From Anaerolineales bacterium (GTDB lineage: Bacteria > Chloroflexota > Anaerolineae > Anaerolineales > UBA11579), in assembly GCA_019637805.1 (NCBI GenBank), contig JAHBVB010000002.1:980981-1044980 (forward strand): a stretch of 64,000 nt of DNA. Reading direction: 5' to 3'. The position numbers were made by a program, and so were the translations under genes. Numbering within the stretch: position 1 is the stretch's first letter; each line of letters starts with the position of its first letter. This document shows positions 32,738 through 41,160 of this stretch, piece after piece. The notes under the pieces are model-generated. The model saw only the letters and a list, made by a program, of their open reading frames with translations. It made no database searches and was not told the origin of the DNA.

Positions 32738-32812
32738 CCTTTGTAACCATGCGTTACAATCGCATTGTCGTCACTTCGTGAACGACAAAACGAACAGTTT
32801 CACCGTTCGTTA

Positions 32813-32885
32813 GCTCTCGTAGCTCAGTGGATAGAGCACTTGCTTGCGGAGCAAGGGGTCGTGTGTTCGAGTCGCACCGAGAGCG
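32813..32885 (+). tRNA. tRNA-Arg (GCG)
   Basis: GCTCTCGTAGCTCAGTGG start, acceptor GCTCTCG/CGAGAGC, anticodon stem CTTGC/GCAAG with loop TTGCGGA, so the anticodon is GCG, reading CGC/CGU. Most bacteria use ACG here. Preceded by two small hairpins (32769-32788, 32791-32809). Confidence 0.9.
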
Positions 32886-32892
32886 CTCGTTG

Positions 32893-32926
32893 GAAACCAG
32901 CTCTGATGGAGCTGGTTTTCTGTTTT
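32893..32926 (+). terminator. Terminator of tRNA-Arg
   Basis: GAAACCAGCTC, loop TGATG, GAGCTGGTTTTC, then TGTTTT, eight bases after the tRNA. Confidence 0.85.
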
Positions 32927-32997
32927 AACCGGCCAGATTGCGCCGGGGCATTTCACGCAATCAAAAACACGGCGCAGTACAATATTTGTTGAAGCCT

Positions 32998-34230
32998 ATG
33001 TCTGCCCGTCTCAACGATACCCAGCCCAATAAACCCAGCAGCCAAGTCACCCAACCCAGCGCCCTGGGCCGCAAAGTGGGTGCGCCGCGCCCGGCCCCCG
33101 AAGCCGCATCAGCCAGTGGGCGCGGCCCGGGCTGCCTGCGCGGCCTGCTGCGCTCGCCATTGGCGATCGTTTCGTTGAGCGTATTGGCCGGGCTGCTGCT
33201 GGTGTCAGGCGCTGGGGCCGCCGCCGGCTGGGCTCTGGGCTCCGGCGACTACAACGCCACCGCCACCATGCAAACTGGCATGTACCTGCTGGAGCAGTAC
33301 AACCTGGCGCTGGGCGACATGGACGCAGGAGATTTTGGCCTGGCCCGCGAGCGCCTGGAATTTATTTATGGGCAGAACGCCAACTTCCTGGATGTACGCC
33401 AAAAGCTGCTGGAAGTGCTGGTGATCACCGGCAGCACAAGCACAGAGCAGCCCGCCGGGCCTACGGCCACCCCGACGCTGGACCCGCGGCCCAAAGAGCA
33501 GCTCTACCAGGCCGCCCTGGGCCACCTGCGCGCTCGGGATTGGACCGCCGCGATCGAGACCCTGCTGGCTCTGCGCCAGGCAGACGCCAGCTACTTTACG
33601 GCGCAGGTGGACGGCTGGCTCTACGCAGCTTTGCGCAACCGCGGCGCACAGAACATCACCCAACACGGCCTGTTCGAGCAGGGCCTGTACGACTTCGCTT
33701 TGGCCGGCACTTTTGGCCCGCTGGACAGCCACGCCGAAAATTACCGCCAGTGGGCACGCCTCTACCTCTACGGCAACGCCTTCTGGCTGGCTTACCCACT
33801 GGATGCGGCCTATTACTACGGCCAGCTGGTGTCGCTGGCGCCAGACCTGCGTGACGCCAATGGCATCTCCGCCTTTGGGCGCTACTGGCAGTCGCTGCTG
33901 CATCATGCAGAGCAGCTCGCCGCCGAAGGTGAATGGTGCGCCGCACAGGAGGCCTATCAAAACGTGCAGAATGCCCGCCAAGAGGGCAGCCTGCTCCCCA
34001 CCCAGGAATTCGTGGCGCTGGAATGCCTCGGCCCTTCTGAGACGCCCAGCCCCATCCCCAGCCAGACCAATACTCTCTCCGCCAGCCTGACGCCCAGCGC
34101 CACTTTCACCGTGGATCCGGGCGCCAGCAATACCCCCACCCTGACCCCCAGCCAGACGCTCACCCCCAGCGAAACCCTCACGCCCAGCCATACCCCGAGT
34201 GAAACGCCAAGCCTAACGCCGACACCCTGA
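32998..34230 (+). CDS. Membrane-anchored TPR-like protein with Thr/Pro/Ser-rich tail
   Basis: A 410-residue protein. A proline-rich cytoplasmic N-terminus is followed by one transmembrane helix (about residues 55-80, LAIVSLSVLAGLLLVSGAGA). The extracytoplasmic part is alpha-helical with tetratricopeptide-like repeats (YLLEQYNLALGDMDAGDFGL, AALGHLRARDWTAAIETLLA). The last 60 residues are low-complexity T-P-S repeats (TLTPSQTLTPSETLTPS), a likely wall-spanning or glycosylated stalk common in Anaerolineae surface proteins. The start ATG at 32998 is taken instead of an upstream one lacking a ribosome site. It ends two bases before the LCP-family gene, so both probably act at the cell surface. Confidence 0.75.
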   Translation: MSARLNDTQPNKPSSQVTQPSALGRKVGAPRPAPEAASASGRGPGCLRGLLRSPLAIVSLSVLAGLLLVSGAGAAAGWALGSGDYNATATMQTGMYLLEQYNLALGDMDAGDFGLARERLEFIYGQNANFLDVRQKLLEVLVITGSTSTEQPAGPTATPTLDPRPKEQLYQAALGHLRARDWTAAIETLLALRQADASYFTAQVDGWLYAALRNRGAQNITQHGLFEQGLYDFALAGTFGPLDSHAENYRQWARLYLYGNAFWLAYPLDAAYYYGQLVSLAPDLRDANGISAFGRYWQSLLHHAEQLAAEGEWCAAQEAYQNVQNARQEGSLLPTQEFVALECLGPSETPSPIPSQTNTLSASLTPSATFTVDPGASNTPTLTPSQTLTPSETLTPSHTPSETPSLTPTP

Positions 34231-34232
34231 CC

Positions 34233-35621
34233 ATGCGCCGACTAAAACTGCCCGCCTTTGTCCATGCCCACCGCCGCCTCTCGCTGGCCGCCTTTGGCGT
34301 GTTTGTGCTGCTCGGCCTGCTGCTGACCCCGGTGGCCTATGGCTTCGCCCACATGGCGGCCACTTCGCCGCGCGGCCTGTTTGGCATTCCGCTGCTGGTG
34401 CAGCCTTCCAATAACGGCGTCACGTCTGGCGACATCCAGTCCGCCCCTGAAGACTATGTCCTGCCGCCGGGCTGGAGCGGCGCGGACCGGGTCACGGTGC
34501 TGATCATGGGCTTGGATGCGCGCGATACCGGGGTGGGCGGCGCGGCTCGCAGCGACACGATGATCGTGCTGAGTGTGGACCCGGTAGCCAAGACCGCCGG
34601 CATGATCTCCGTGCCGCGTGACCTGTGGGTGGTGATCCCCGGCTTTACGCCCAACAAGATCAACACCGCCTACTATTTTGGCGAGCTGCACAAGGTGCCT
34701 GGCGGCGGCCCGGCGGTGGCCATGCGCACTGTGGAACAAACGCTGGGCGTGCCGATTGATTATTACGCCGTGATCGACTTCGACGCCTTTGTGCGTTTTG
34801 TGGACCTGATCGGCGGCGTCAAGATAGACGTAAAAGCGCCTATCACCGTCGATCCAATTGGGGCAGACACTCAACCCAAGAACCTGCAGCCCGGCGTGCA
34901 GGTGCTGCCCGGCAATGTGGCTCTGGCCTATGCCCGCGAGCGCTATTCCGGCGGGGGAGATTTTGGCCGCTCCGAACGCCAGCAGCAGGTCATTCTAGGC
35001 ATCCGCAACCGCATCCTCGAATTCAATCTGCTGCCTGGGCTGATCGCCAATGCCCCGCAGCTGTACGCCGAACTGTCCTCCGGGGTGCGCACCAACCTGA
35101 CCCTTCAAGACGTGATCCAGCTGGCCGTGCTGGCGGTTCAAGTGCAGTCCGAGGACATTCGCCAAGCGGTGATCGGCGAGCAGCAGATCGTCTATGGCCG
35201 TTCGCCGGATGAGCTCTCGATCTTGATCCCGATACCCGACAAGATCCACGAACTGCGTGACTACGTCTTCACTGGCAACAGCAACCTGGGGCCGCTGACC
35301 CCTGGCAGCAGCGAGGAGCGCCTGGGCGCTGAGGCACCTAACATCGCCATTCGCAATGGCAGCGGCGACGTGGGACTGGGCGACCGCACTGCCCAATACC
35401 TGAGCAGCTTGGGCGCCAGCGTGGTGGAGAACAGCGGCGGGGGCGGCCAAGCTGCCACAGTGCTAGTGGACCGCACCGGCAACCCTTATACACTGGCCTT
35501 CCTGGCGCAGCTGATGGGCGTGCCCAGCAACCGCATTCTGCACGAGTTTGACCCGGACAGCCCGGTGGATGTCGAAATTCGCCTGGGCAGCGACTGGATC
35601 AACCGCAACGCGCTGCCCTAA
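34233..35621 (+). CDS. LytR-CpsA-Psr family protein with LytR_C domain
   Basis: A 462-residue protein with one N-terminal transmembrane helix (LAAFGVFVLLGLLLTPVAYG), an LCP domain (VTVLIMGLDARD, RSDTMIVLSVDP, MISVPRDLWVVIPG, KINTAYYFGEL, DYYAVIDFDAFVRFVDLIGG, LAYARERYS, DFGRSERQQQVI) and a C-terminal LytR_C domain (NIAIRNGSGDVGLGDRTAQY). LCP enzymes transfer lipid-linked polymers onto peptidoglycan. The conserved Arg and Asp residues are present. It is translationally linked to the TPR-like protein upstream. Confidence 0.95.
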   Translation: MRRLKLPAFVHAHRRLSLAAFGVFVLLGLLLTPVAYGFAHMAATSPRGLFGIPLLVQPSNNGVTSGDIQSAPEDYVLPPGWSGADRVTVLIMGLDARDTGVGGAARSDTMIVLSVDPVAKTAGMISVPRDLWVVIPGFTPNKINTAYYFGELHKVPGGGPAVAMRTVEQTLGVPIDYYAVIDFDAFVRFVDLIGGVKIDVKAPITVDPIGADTQPKNLQPGVQVLPGNVALAYARERYSGGGDFGRSERQQQVILGIRNRILEFNLLPGLIANAPQLYAELSSGVRTNLTLQDVIQLAVLAVQVQSEDIRQAVIGEQQIVYGRSPDELSILIPIPDKIHELRDYVFTGNSNLGPLTPGSSEERLGAEAPNIAIRNGSGDVGLGDRTAQYLSSLGASVVENSGGGGQAATVLVDRTGNPYTLAFLAQLMGVPSNRILHEFDPDSPVDVEIRLGSDWINRNALP

Positions 35622-35636
35622 CTGACCGGCTGCGTC

Positions 35637-35664
35637 TGGACAGGCGGTCAGGCACTGCTATAAT
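35637..35664 (+). promoter_or_regulatory. surE promoter, leaderless type
   Basis: -35 TGGACA (35637-35642), 16-base spacer, -10 TATAAT (35659-35664). The ATG at 35674 follows nine bases later with no Shine-Dalgarno. Confidence 0.65.
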
Positions 35665-35673
35665 TCTGCGTCT

Positions 35674-36492
35674 ATGTCGCGAAAAGAACGACCTCAAATT
35701 CTGTTAACCAACGACGACGGCATCAACTCCCCCGGGTTGTGGGCCGCGGCTGAAGCGCTGTCCGCGCTGGGCTATGTTTGGGTGGCCGCCCCGCGCCAGC
35801 AATCCTCGGGCATGGGCCGCAGCATGCCCACCTCGTCTGACGGCATCATCACCACCCAGAGCCTGACCGTGCACGGCAAGGAATGGACGATCTACGCCGT
35901 GGGCGGTACCCCTGCCCAAACTGTGCAGCATGCCATTCTGGAAATCATGCCCAGCCCGCCAGACCTGGTGGTGGCTGGCATCAACTACGGCACCAACTTC
36001 GGCAACGGCATCACCATCTCCGGCACCGTCGGCGCTGCGCTGGAAGGCGCCTCCTACGGCATCCCCGCCCTGGCCGTCTCACTGGAGACTGACCACAAAT
36101 ACCACATGTCCAACTCACACGAGGTGGACTTCAGCGTGGGCGCATACTTCACCCAATTGTTCGCGGCGGAGCTGCTGCAAAAGAGCTTCCCCGAGGATAT
36201 GCATGTACTGAAGATCGAAGTGCCCACGGATGCCACGCTGCAAACTCCCTGGGTGATGACCCGCCTGGCCCGCCAGCGCTTTTACCTGCCCACGGCGCCG
36301 CAGCGCGCTTCCTGGGAAGAAGCCGGCCCCACCGGATATGCCCAGGTGTCGGACCTCAGCGTCTTCGACGCTGACTCAGATGTATATGCCGTGATGGCCC
36401 AGCGCCAGGTAGCGGTAACGCCGCTGAGCATGGACATGACCGCCCGCGTGGATCTGGGCGCGCTGGAAGAACAGCTGCGCCACAAAAGCTAA
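35674..36492 (+). CDS. surE: 5'/3'-nucleotidase SurE
   Basis: A 272-residue SurE phosphatase acting on nucleoside monophosphates. Metal ligands are in the signature ILLTNDDGINSPGL; further motifs are APRQQSSGMGRSM, GTPAQTVQHAIL, VVAGINYGTNFGNGITISGT and EGASYGIPALAVSL. Length is usual. It has its own promoter and is convergent with the glycosyltransferase gene. Confidence 0.97.
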   Translation: MSRKERPQILLTNDDGINSPGLWAAAEALSALGYVWVAAPRQQSSGMGRSMPTSSDGIITTQSLTVHGKEWTIYAVGGTPAQTVQHAILEIMPSPPDLVVAGINYGTNFGNGITISGTVGAALEGASYGIPALAVSLETDHKYHMSNSHEVDFSVGAYFTQLFAAELLQKSFPEDMHVLKIEVPTDATLQTPWVMTRLARQRFYLPTAPQRASWEEAGPTGYAQVSDLSVFDADSDVYAVMAQRQVAVTPLSMDMTARVDLGALEEQLRHKS

Positions 36493-36504
36493 GCGCTACT
36501 CGCC

Positions 36505-37224
36505 TTACCGCCTGGCACGATAGTGCCAAACCATCTGCCACACGCGCAAGGCAGCTTCCAGCTGGACGCGTAAATTCATCTTGGACGTACCAAACTGCCG
36601 GTCGGCGAAGTAAATGGGGACCTCGCCAAAGCGCGCGCCCTGCAACTTAGCCAAATACAGGATCTCCACCAGGAAAATGTAGCCATTGGATACAGCCTGC
36701 TGGTACGGCACGCGCTCCAGCAGGCTGCGCCGCCACAGGCGGAAGGCGCCGGTGACATCGTTGACCGGCAGGCGCAGGATGGTGCGCGCATACAGATTGG
36801 CCCAACGCGAAAGCGCCTTGCGCCACACCGGCCAGTTCTCATCCACCCCACCCCCGGGAACATAGCGCGAACCTTGCACCAAGTCGCAATCAGCCAGCTT
36901 GGCGACCATCTCAGGCAGTTTCTCGGGCGGGTGCGAGAAGTCGCAGTCCATCTGGGCGATGGCTTCGGCGTCGCCGCGCAGGGCATGGTCGAAACCAAAG
37001 CTGTAGGCACTGCCCAGGCCGCGCGGCCCGCGCCTATGCAGCACTTCAATGCGGCCGGGGTACTCGGCCGCCAGCTGCTCAGCGATCTGACCGCTGCCAT
37101 CCGGGCTCAAGTCGTCCACCACCAGCACACGCAGGCCGGGCAGCGGCAAGGCCATCAATACAGGCAGCAACTTGGGCAAATTCTCTACCTCGTTGTATGT
37201 AGGCAGCACCAAGGTAATTCTCAC
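36505..37224 (-). CDS. Family 2 glycosyltransferase, polyprenol-phosphate mannosyltransferase type
   Basis: A 239-residue GT-A enzyme: VLPTYNEVENLPKLLPVL, VDDLSPDGSGQIAEQLA, GLGSAYSFGFDHALRGDAEA, the DxD-like MDCDFSHPPEKLPEM, and VNDVTGAFRLWRRSLLE. This is the dolichyl-phosphate mannose synthase-like pattern, using a nucleotide sugar and a polyprenyl phosphate. There is no C-terminal membrane region. The start is GTG at 37224, three bases after the V4R-protein stop. Confidence 0.92.
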   Translation of the reverse strand: MRITLVLPTYNEVENLPKLLPVLMALPLPGLRVLVVDDLSPDGSGQIAEQLAAEYPGRIEVLHRRGPRGLGSAYSFGFDHALRGDAEAIAQMDCDFSHPPEKLPEMVAKLADCDLVQGSRYVPGGGVDENWPVWRKALSRWANLYARTILRLPVNDVTGAFRLWRRSLLERVPYQQAVSNGYIFLVEILYLAKLQGARFGEVPIYFADRQFGTSKMNLRVQLEAALRVWQMVWHYRARR

Positions 37225-37227
37225 AAC

Positions 37228-37863
37228 TTAGCTCAGGGGTTCCTTCTGAATAATGAAGCGGCACACTTCACCGCCGGCCGCCTGGCATTCGGCTTCGTCA
37301 ACGCGGAATTCATGGCCCCCAGAGATGCGCAGCAGCGCCTCTTGCAGCATCCCGACCATCATGTAGCATACGGGGCGTTCTTCGCCGGAGCGACCCCAGC
37401 AGACCGCATTGCGTTGCACGATGTAGTGGAATTCATTGCGATTCTCGCGCAGCAGGCTGTGTTGGTCGCTCATCTCGCTGAAGATGCGCGCCAGCGCGCC
37501 CAGCCCGACCCACAGCTTGCGCCCGGCCGGCAGCATGCGGAAGGCCATCGCCTCCATGCCGGCCAGCGCCCCAAAGCGGCTGAGGGCCTGGCTGAACAAG
37601 CTGCGGCCGGCGCGCAGCGCCATGCCGCGGCCGCCGCGCGGGCCATACATTTCCTCCAGCGCCAGGTTCAGCGCGCCAAACTCGGCGAAGTCAAAGCCGC
37701 GCTCCAGATTGGCGGGCGGATAATTTTCGATGAGGTGTCCCAGATGGGCAGTGAGCAGCAGCGTTTCCATCCCCTTGGGTTTGAGCAAATCTTCCAGGGA
37801 TTGCAGGGCGATGCGGGCGAAGCGGTTGGGCAGAGTGAAGCCGCTGAGAACGATTGGTTCCAT
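37228..37863 (-). CDS. V4R-domain protein
   Basis: A 211-residue protein. The C-terminal half shows the V4R (4-vinyl reductase) sensor fold: AVCWGRSGEERPVCYMMVG, LQEAL, FRVDEAECQAAGGEVCRFII. V4R domains bind small hydrophobic ligands or act in regulatory contexts; conserved Cys residues are present. The N-terminus (PNRFARIALQSLEDLLKPKG) is helical. It follows the roadblock-domain gene by nine bases, and such pairs are seen in GTPase-linked regulation. No bacteriochlorophyll genes are near, so a photosynthetic role is unlikely. Confidence 0.8.
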   Translation of the reverse strand: MEPIVLSGFTLPNRFARIALQSLEDLLKPKGMETLLLTAHLGHLIENYPPANLERGFDFAEFGALNLALEEMYGPRGGRGMALRAGRSLFSQALSRFGALAGMEAMAFRMLPAGRKLWVGLGALARIFSEMSDQHSLLRENRNEFHYIVQRNAVCWGRSGEERPVCYMMVGMLQEALLRISGGHEFRVDEAECQAAGGEVCRFIIQKEPLS

Positions 37864-37872
37864 CCGGCGGCT

Positions 37873-38244
37873 TTAGAGATGGGCCTGTAAGTCGGCCACG
37901 GACTTGCGCAATTCCAACAGGAGCATCCCCAGGCGCACATCGTTGCTGGCCATCACGGTCAGCACCGCCTGCGGGCCGGCCGCAGTCAGCACGGCATGCC
38001 CAGCCGCGCCGCGCACGTAGACCTGCTCCATAGTGCCGCGCCCCAGTTCGCGGGCGATGCGCTCGCCCAGAGAGACCATGGCGGCGGACATGGCCGCCAC
38101 GCGGTCTTCCTCAATGCCGGCTGCCAAGACCGAGGCGATCGCCAAACCATCCGGGCTGACCACCGCCGCGCCTTCGATCTCGGGCAGGCTTTGCAGCAGC
38201 TCGTGCAGGCGGGCTTCCAATTGGCTAGTGCGGGAAATAGTCAC
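37873..38244 (-). CDS. Roadblock/LC7-domain protein
   Basis: A 123-residue roadblock/LC7 (MglB-like) domain: LEARLHELLQSLPEIEGAAV, VSPDGLAIAS, RVAAMSAAMVSLGERIAREL, GTMEQVYVRG, GHAVLTAAG. Such proteins regulate small Ras-like GTPases. An ATG at 38274 exists, but a consensus promoter at 38293-38265 would start transcription after it, so GTG at 38244 (giving MTISRTSQLEARL) is preferred. No MglA-like GTPase is in the window. Confidence 0.85.
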   Translation of the reverse strand: MTISRTSQLEARLHELLQSLPEIEGAAVVSPDGLAIASVLAAGIEEDRVAAMSAAMVSLGERIARELGRGTMEQVYVRGAAGHAVLTAAGPQAVLTVMASNDVRLGMLLLELRKSVADLQAHL

Positions 38245-38264
38245 AGGATCACCAAAACGAGGCA

Positions 38265-38293
38265 ACTCTAGCATGGCGGGGTAAGCGTGTCAA
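38265..38293 (-). promoter_or_regulatory. Promoter of roadblock-V4R-glycosyltransferase run
   Basis: Minus strand -35 TTGACA (38293-38288), 17-base spacer, -10 TAGAGT (38270-38265). It overlaps the first ATG of the roadblock frame and decides in favour of the GTG start at 38244. Confidence 0.6.
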
Positions 38294-38328
38294 GAAACGG
38301 ACGCTCGGCGGACTATAATGCCAGTCCA

Positions 38329-39594
38329 ATGCTGATCCACTCCGCTTCCCAAGTGCTCACCCTGGCCGGCGGTCCGCAGCGCGGCGCGGCGCTGGGGACG
38401 TTGGGCCTGATCGAAGACGGCGCAGTGCTGCTGCATGCCGGCCGCATTGCTGCGGTAGGCGGCAGCGCTGAACTGCGCGCCGCTCACCCTAATGAAGAGA
38501 TGCTGGATGCCCGCGGCCGGGTGCTGATGCCCGGCTTTGTGGACGCCCACGCCCACCCCATCTGGGCCGGCGACCGCGCCACCGAGTTTGAGCAACGCCT
38601 GCAAGGCAAAAGCTATTTGGAGATCCTGGAAGCCGGCGGCGGCATCCTCTCCACGGTGCGCGCCACGCGAGCGGCGGACCTGGAGCAGCTTATCCAGCAG
38701 ACCCGCTCCCGCCTGCAGCGCATGTTCGCCCACGGCAGCACGACTATGGAAGCCAAGAGTGGCTACGGGCTGGATCTGGAGACGGAATTGCGTATGCTGG
38801 AGGCGCTGCTGCACCTGGACGACGAAGGTCCCTGGGACCTGGCGCTCACCTTCCTGGGCGCGCACGCCATCCCGGCCGAGTTCAAAGGCCGCGCCGATGA
38901 GTACACCCGGGAGCTCAGCCAGACCTGGTTGCCAGAGCTGCGCAGCTGGTGGGCCAAGAAGGCCGCCGCCCGCCCGCTGCCCTTTGTGGATGTGTTCTGC
39001 GAAACCGGCGCTTTCAGCCTGGCCCAATCGCGCCAGATCTTGGAGGCAGCCAAGGCGTTGGGCTTCCCGCTCAAGATCCACTCTGATGAGTTCGACAACC
39101 TGGGCGGCACCGGCATGGCAGTGGAACTGGGCGCCGTCTCCGCCGACCACCTGGTGGCCACTTCGGCGGCGGAGATCGCCGCTCTGGCGGCCAGCGATAC
39201 GGTGGCCGTGGCCCTACCCGCCACCCCATTTGCGCTCAGCGAAGCGCATTACACCCCGGCGCGCCAGTTCCTGCAGGCGGGCGGCCTGCTGGCTGTAGGC
39301 GGCGACCTGAACCCGGGCACGGCCTGGTGCGAAAGCCTGCAGTTCTCGCTGGCTCTGGCCTGCCGCTATCTTAAGCTGACCCCGGCCGAGGCGATTGCCG
39401 CCACCACCATCAACGCCGCGGCCGCCATTCAACGCCAGGGCCAGGTCGGCTCGATCGAGGTGGGCAAGCAGGCCGATCTGCTCTTGCTGGACGTGGCCGA
39501 TTACCGCCAACTCGGCTACCGGTTTGGCACCAATCTTGTACATACAGTGATCAAGAAAGGTGCACTACATGTTCCTGCTGGATACCCTCATTAA
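38329..39594 (+). CDS. hutI: Imidazolonepropionase
   Basis: A 421-residue metal-dependent amidohydrolase of histidine degradation (imidazolone propionate to N-formimino-glutamate). It has DARGRVLMPGFVDAHAHPIW with the metal-binding HxH, GGGILSTVRATRAA, GSTTMEAKSGYGLDLETEL, THxxP-like LGAHAIPAEFK, IHSDEFDNLGG, SADHLVATS and GGDLNPGTAWCESLQ. ATG at 38329 is chosen: a -10 TATAAT (38314-38319) lies nine bases before it, while the upstream in-frame start would precede the promoter. The other hut genes are not in the window. Confidence 0.95.
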   Translation: MLIHSASQVLTLAGGPQRGAALGTLGLIEDGAVLLHAGRIAAVGGSAELRAAHPNEEMLDARGRVLMPGFVDAHAHPIWAGDRATEFEQRLQGKSYLEILEAGGGILSTVRATRAADLEQLIQQTRSRLQRMFAHGSTTMEAKSGYGLDLETELRMLEALLHLDDEGPWDLALTFLGAHAIPAEFKGRADEYTRELSQTWLPELRSWWAKKAAARPLPFVDVFCETGAFSLAQSRQILEAAKALGFPLKIHSDEFDNLGGTGMAVELGAVSADHLVATSAAEIAALAASDTVAVALPATPFALSEAHYTPARQFLQAGGLLAVGGDLNPGTAWCESLQFSLALACRYLKLTPAEAIAATTINAAAAIQRQGQVGSIEVGKQADLLLLDVADYRQLGYRFGTNLVHTVIKKGALHVPAGYPH

Positions 39595-39769
39595 CAATGT
39601 GCCCGGCCACTGGCTGGTTCTGGGCGCCATCACGGCCATTGGGCTGTCCATCCTCTTCATCCGAGGGCTGATACGCCTGGTCATCCGGGCCTTTATCGTC
39701 GGCCTGGTTGGGTTTATACTGCTCGGCGCTGCTTATTTGGCCATGAACTGGCTGAATATCAGCCTCTAA
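39569..39769 (+). CDS. Small two-helix membrane protein
   Basis: A 66-residue protein with two hydrophobic helices (HWLVLGAITAIGLSILFI and AFIVGLVGFILLGAAYLAM). It overlaps the end of hutI by 26 bases. ATG at 39569 is preferred over GTG at 39560 because AAAGG lies eight bases before it. It ends one base before the HD hydrolase start, so it is probably real and coupled. Unknown function. Confidence 0.65.
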   Translation: MFLLDTLINNVPGHWLVLGAITAIGLSILFIRGLIRLVIRAFIVGLVGFILLGAAYLAMNWLNISL

Positions 39770-39770
39770 C

Positions 39771-40403
39771 ATGCCGACTATCGAACAAGCCCAAGCTTGG
39801 TACCCAGACAAAGATCCCGTGCATGGTTTTGACCATGTGCTGCGCGTGCTGAACATGGCCGAGAAGCTGGCCGCGGCCGAAGGCGCCGATGTCGAGATCG
39901 TGCGCGCGGCCGTGCTGCTGCACGATGCCAGCGGCGCTGAAACCGGCGGCGAAGGCCGGGCCGAGCACCAGCACCTCTCGGCCGAATTCGCCCGCCAGGT
40001 GCTGGAAGCCGAAGGCTGGCCGGCTGAGCGCATCGCTGCCGTGCAGCACTGCATCCGCGCCCATCGTTTCCGCGGCGACGAAGGCCCGCAAAGCCTGGAA
40101 GCCCAAGTCGTCTTCGACGCTGACAAGCTGGACGTGATCGGCGCCTTCGGCGTGGCGCGTACCCTGGCTTACGATGTGGTCATGGGCTGGCCGTTTTACG
40201 CGCCGGCCTCAGAGCAATTCCGGCAAACGGGCGAGAAGGAGCCGGGCGAAACGCACAGCTCATACCACGAGTACTTGTTCAAACTGAGCAAAATCCAAGA
40301 CCGCCTGCACACGCAGACCGCCAAAAATTTGGCGGCTGGCCGCCAGGCGTTCTTGAATGCCTACTTCGAGCAATTGGACGCCGAAGCCCGGAACGTTAAG
40401 TAA
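39771..40403 (+). CDS. HD-domain phosphohydrolase
   Basis: A 210-residue HD-superfamily protein. Metal ligands are visible as GFDHVLRVLNMA, the HD pair in VLLHDASG, and Asp in VVFDADKLDVIGAFGVAR. It resembles the YedJ/YfbR-type uncharacterised HD hydrolases acting on nucleotides. Substrate unknown. The gene is one base after the small membrane protein. Confidence 0.88.
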   Translation: MPTIEQAQAWYPDKDPVHGFDHVLRVLNMAEKLAAAEGADVEIVRAAVLLHDASGAETGGEGRAEHQHLSAEFARQVLEAEGWPAERIAAVQHCIRAHRFRGDEGPQSLEAQVVFDADKLDVIGAFGVARTLAYDVVMGWPFYAPASEQFRQTGEKEPGETHSSYHEYLFKLSKIQDRLHTQTAKNLAAGRQAFLNAYFEQLDAEARNVK

Positions 40404-40427
40404 TCAGCATCTTCACAAGTGGGGGCT

Positions 40428-41132
40428 ATGAAAAAGGGATTTCTATACCTGTGCATTTTCATCTTGGTTTGTTTATCGTCTTGCTCAGTCGGGGTTGGGT
40501 ATGAACCACCACTTATTCCAATAAAGATCATTGTTAATACAAACGGCAAGATTAGTGTCAGTTGGTCACATGGATTGCGAACACCTATAGGCACTTTTTC
40601 TATTGAAACTTCAACCGACTTGACGCGAGTTGCATCTGGTTATGAAGAAAAGGTCTTAATTGTAAGAGTTGATAACCGCGTGTCTGTGTACACTCTGGAT
40701 GAGGACAAAAAGTTTACGGTTGAGTTTGATGATAAAGATAAACTCTATCGAAGTGTTTTTCTTGAATATAGTGAAGAGGGCGACATCATCCTAGAGATCC
40801 ATTCAGCTCCAGTTGCCTCCCAAAATCCTACACCTATTGTTTCTTACACAAGCTCAACCCTCTCCTGTCCAGGGGCACCCCCACAACGCTTGGAAGTGAA
40901 TGAGGATGCTAAAGTCTGTACGAAAAAGGATCGTGTAATACTACGAAGCGGACCTGGCTCTTACAATTCGGAACTGACTAGACTAGAACCTAAAAGCATT
41001 GTTTGGGTACTCGATGGACCTTCATGCGCGAACAACTGGTCCTGGTGGAAGGTAAGAACAAGCTGGGGATTGGTGGGTTGGATGGCAGAGGGCGGCGACT
41101 CAAAGGATGATTATTTCCTCTGCCCAAACTAA
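40428..41132 (+). CDS. Putative lipoprotein with C-terminal SH3-like domain, AT-rich
   Basis: A 234-residue lipoprotein: a short hydrophobic signal ending LVCLSSC, a lipobox with Cys near residue 19. The middle is beta-rich without a known match. The C-terminus (RVILRSGPGSYNSEL, SIVWVLDG, WWKVRTSWGLVGWMAEG) is a bacterial SH3 domain, often binding cell-wall material. Base composition is much more AT-rich than its neighbours, so it was probably acquired. ATG at 40428 with GGGGG upstream. Confidence 0.75.
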   Translation: MKKGFLYLCIFILVCLSSCSVGVGYEPPLIPIKIIVNTNGKISVSWSHGLRTPIGTFSIETSTDLTRVASGYEEKVLIVRVDNRVSVYTLDEDKKFTVEFDDKDKLYRSVFLEYSEEGDIILEIHSAPVASQNPTPIVSYTSSTLSCPGAPPQRLEVNEDAKVCTKKDRVILRSGPGSYNSELTRLEPKSIVWVLDGPSCANNWSWWKVRTSWGLVGWMAEGGDSKDDYFLCPN

Positions 41133-41148
41133 TAAGCTTACGCGGTGG

Positions 41149-41154
41149 TATAAC
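41149..41154 (+). promoter_or_regulatory. -10 box of inositol-phosphatase-family gene
   Basis: TATAAC six bases before ATG 41161, inside a small hairpin (GGTGG-TATAA-CCACC). Leaderless-type arrangement; it also supports this start over an upstream one. Confidence 0.5.
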
Positions 41155-41160
41155 CACCTC

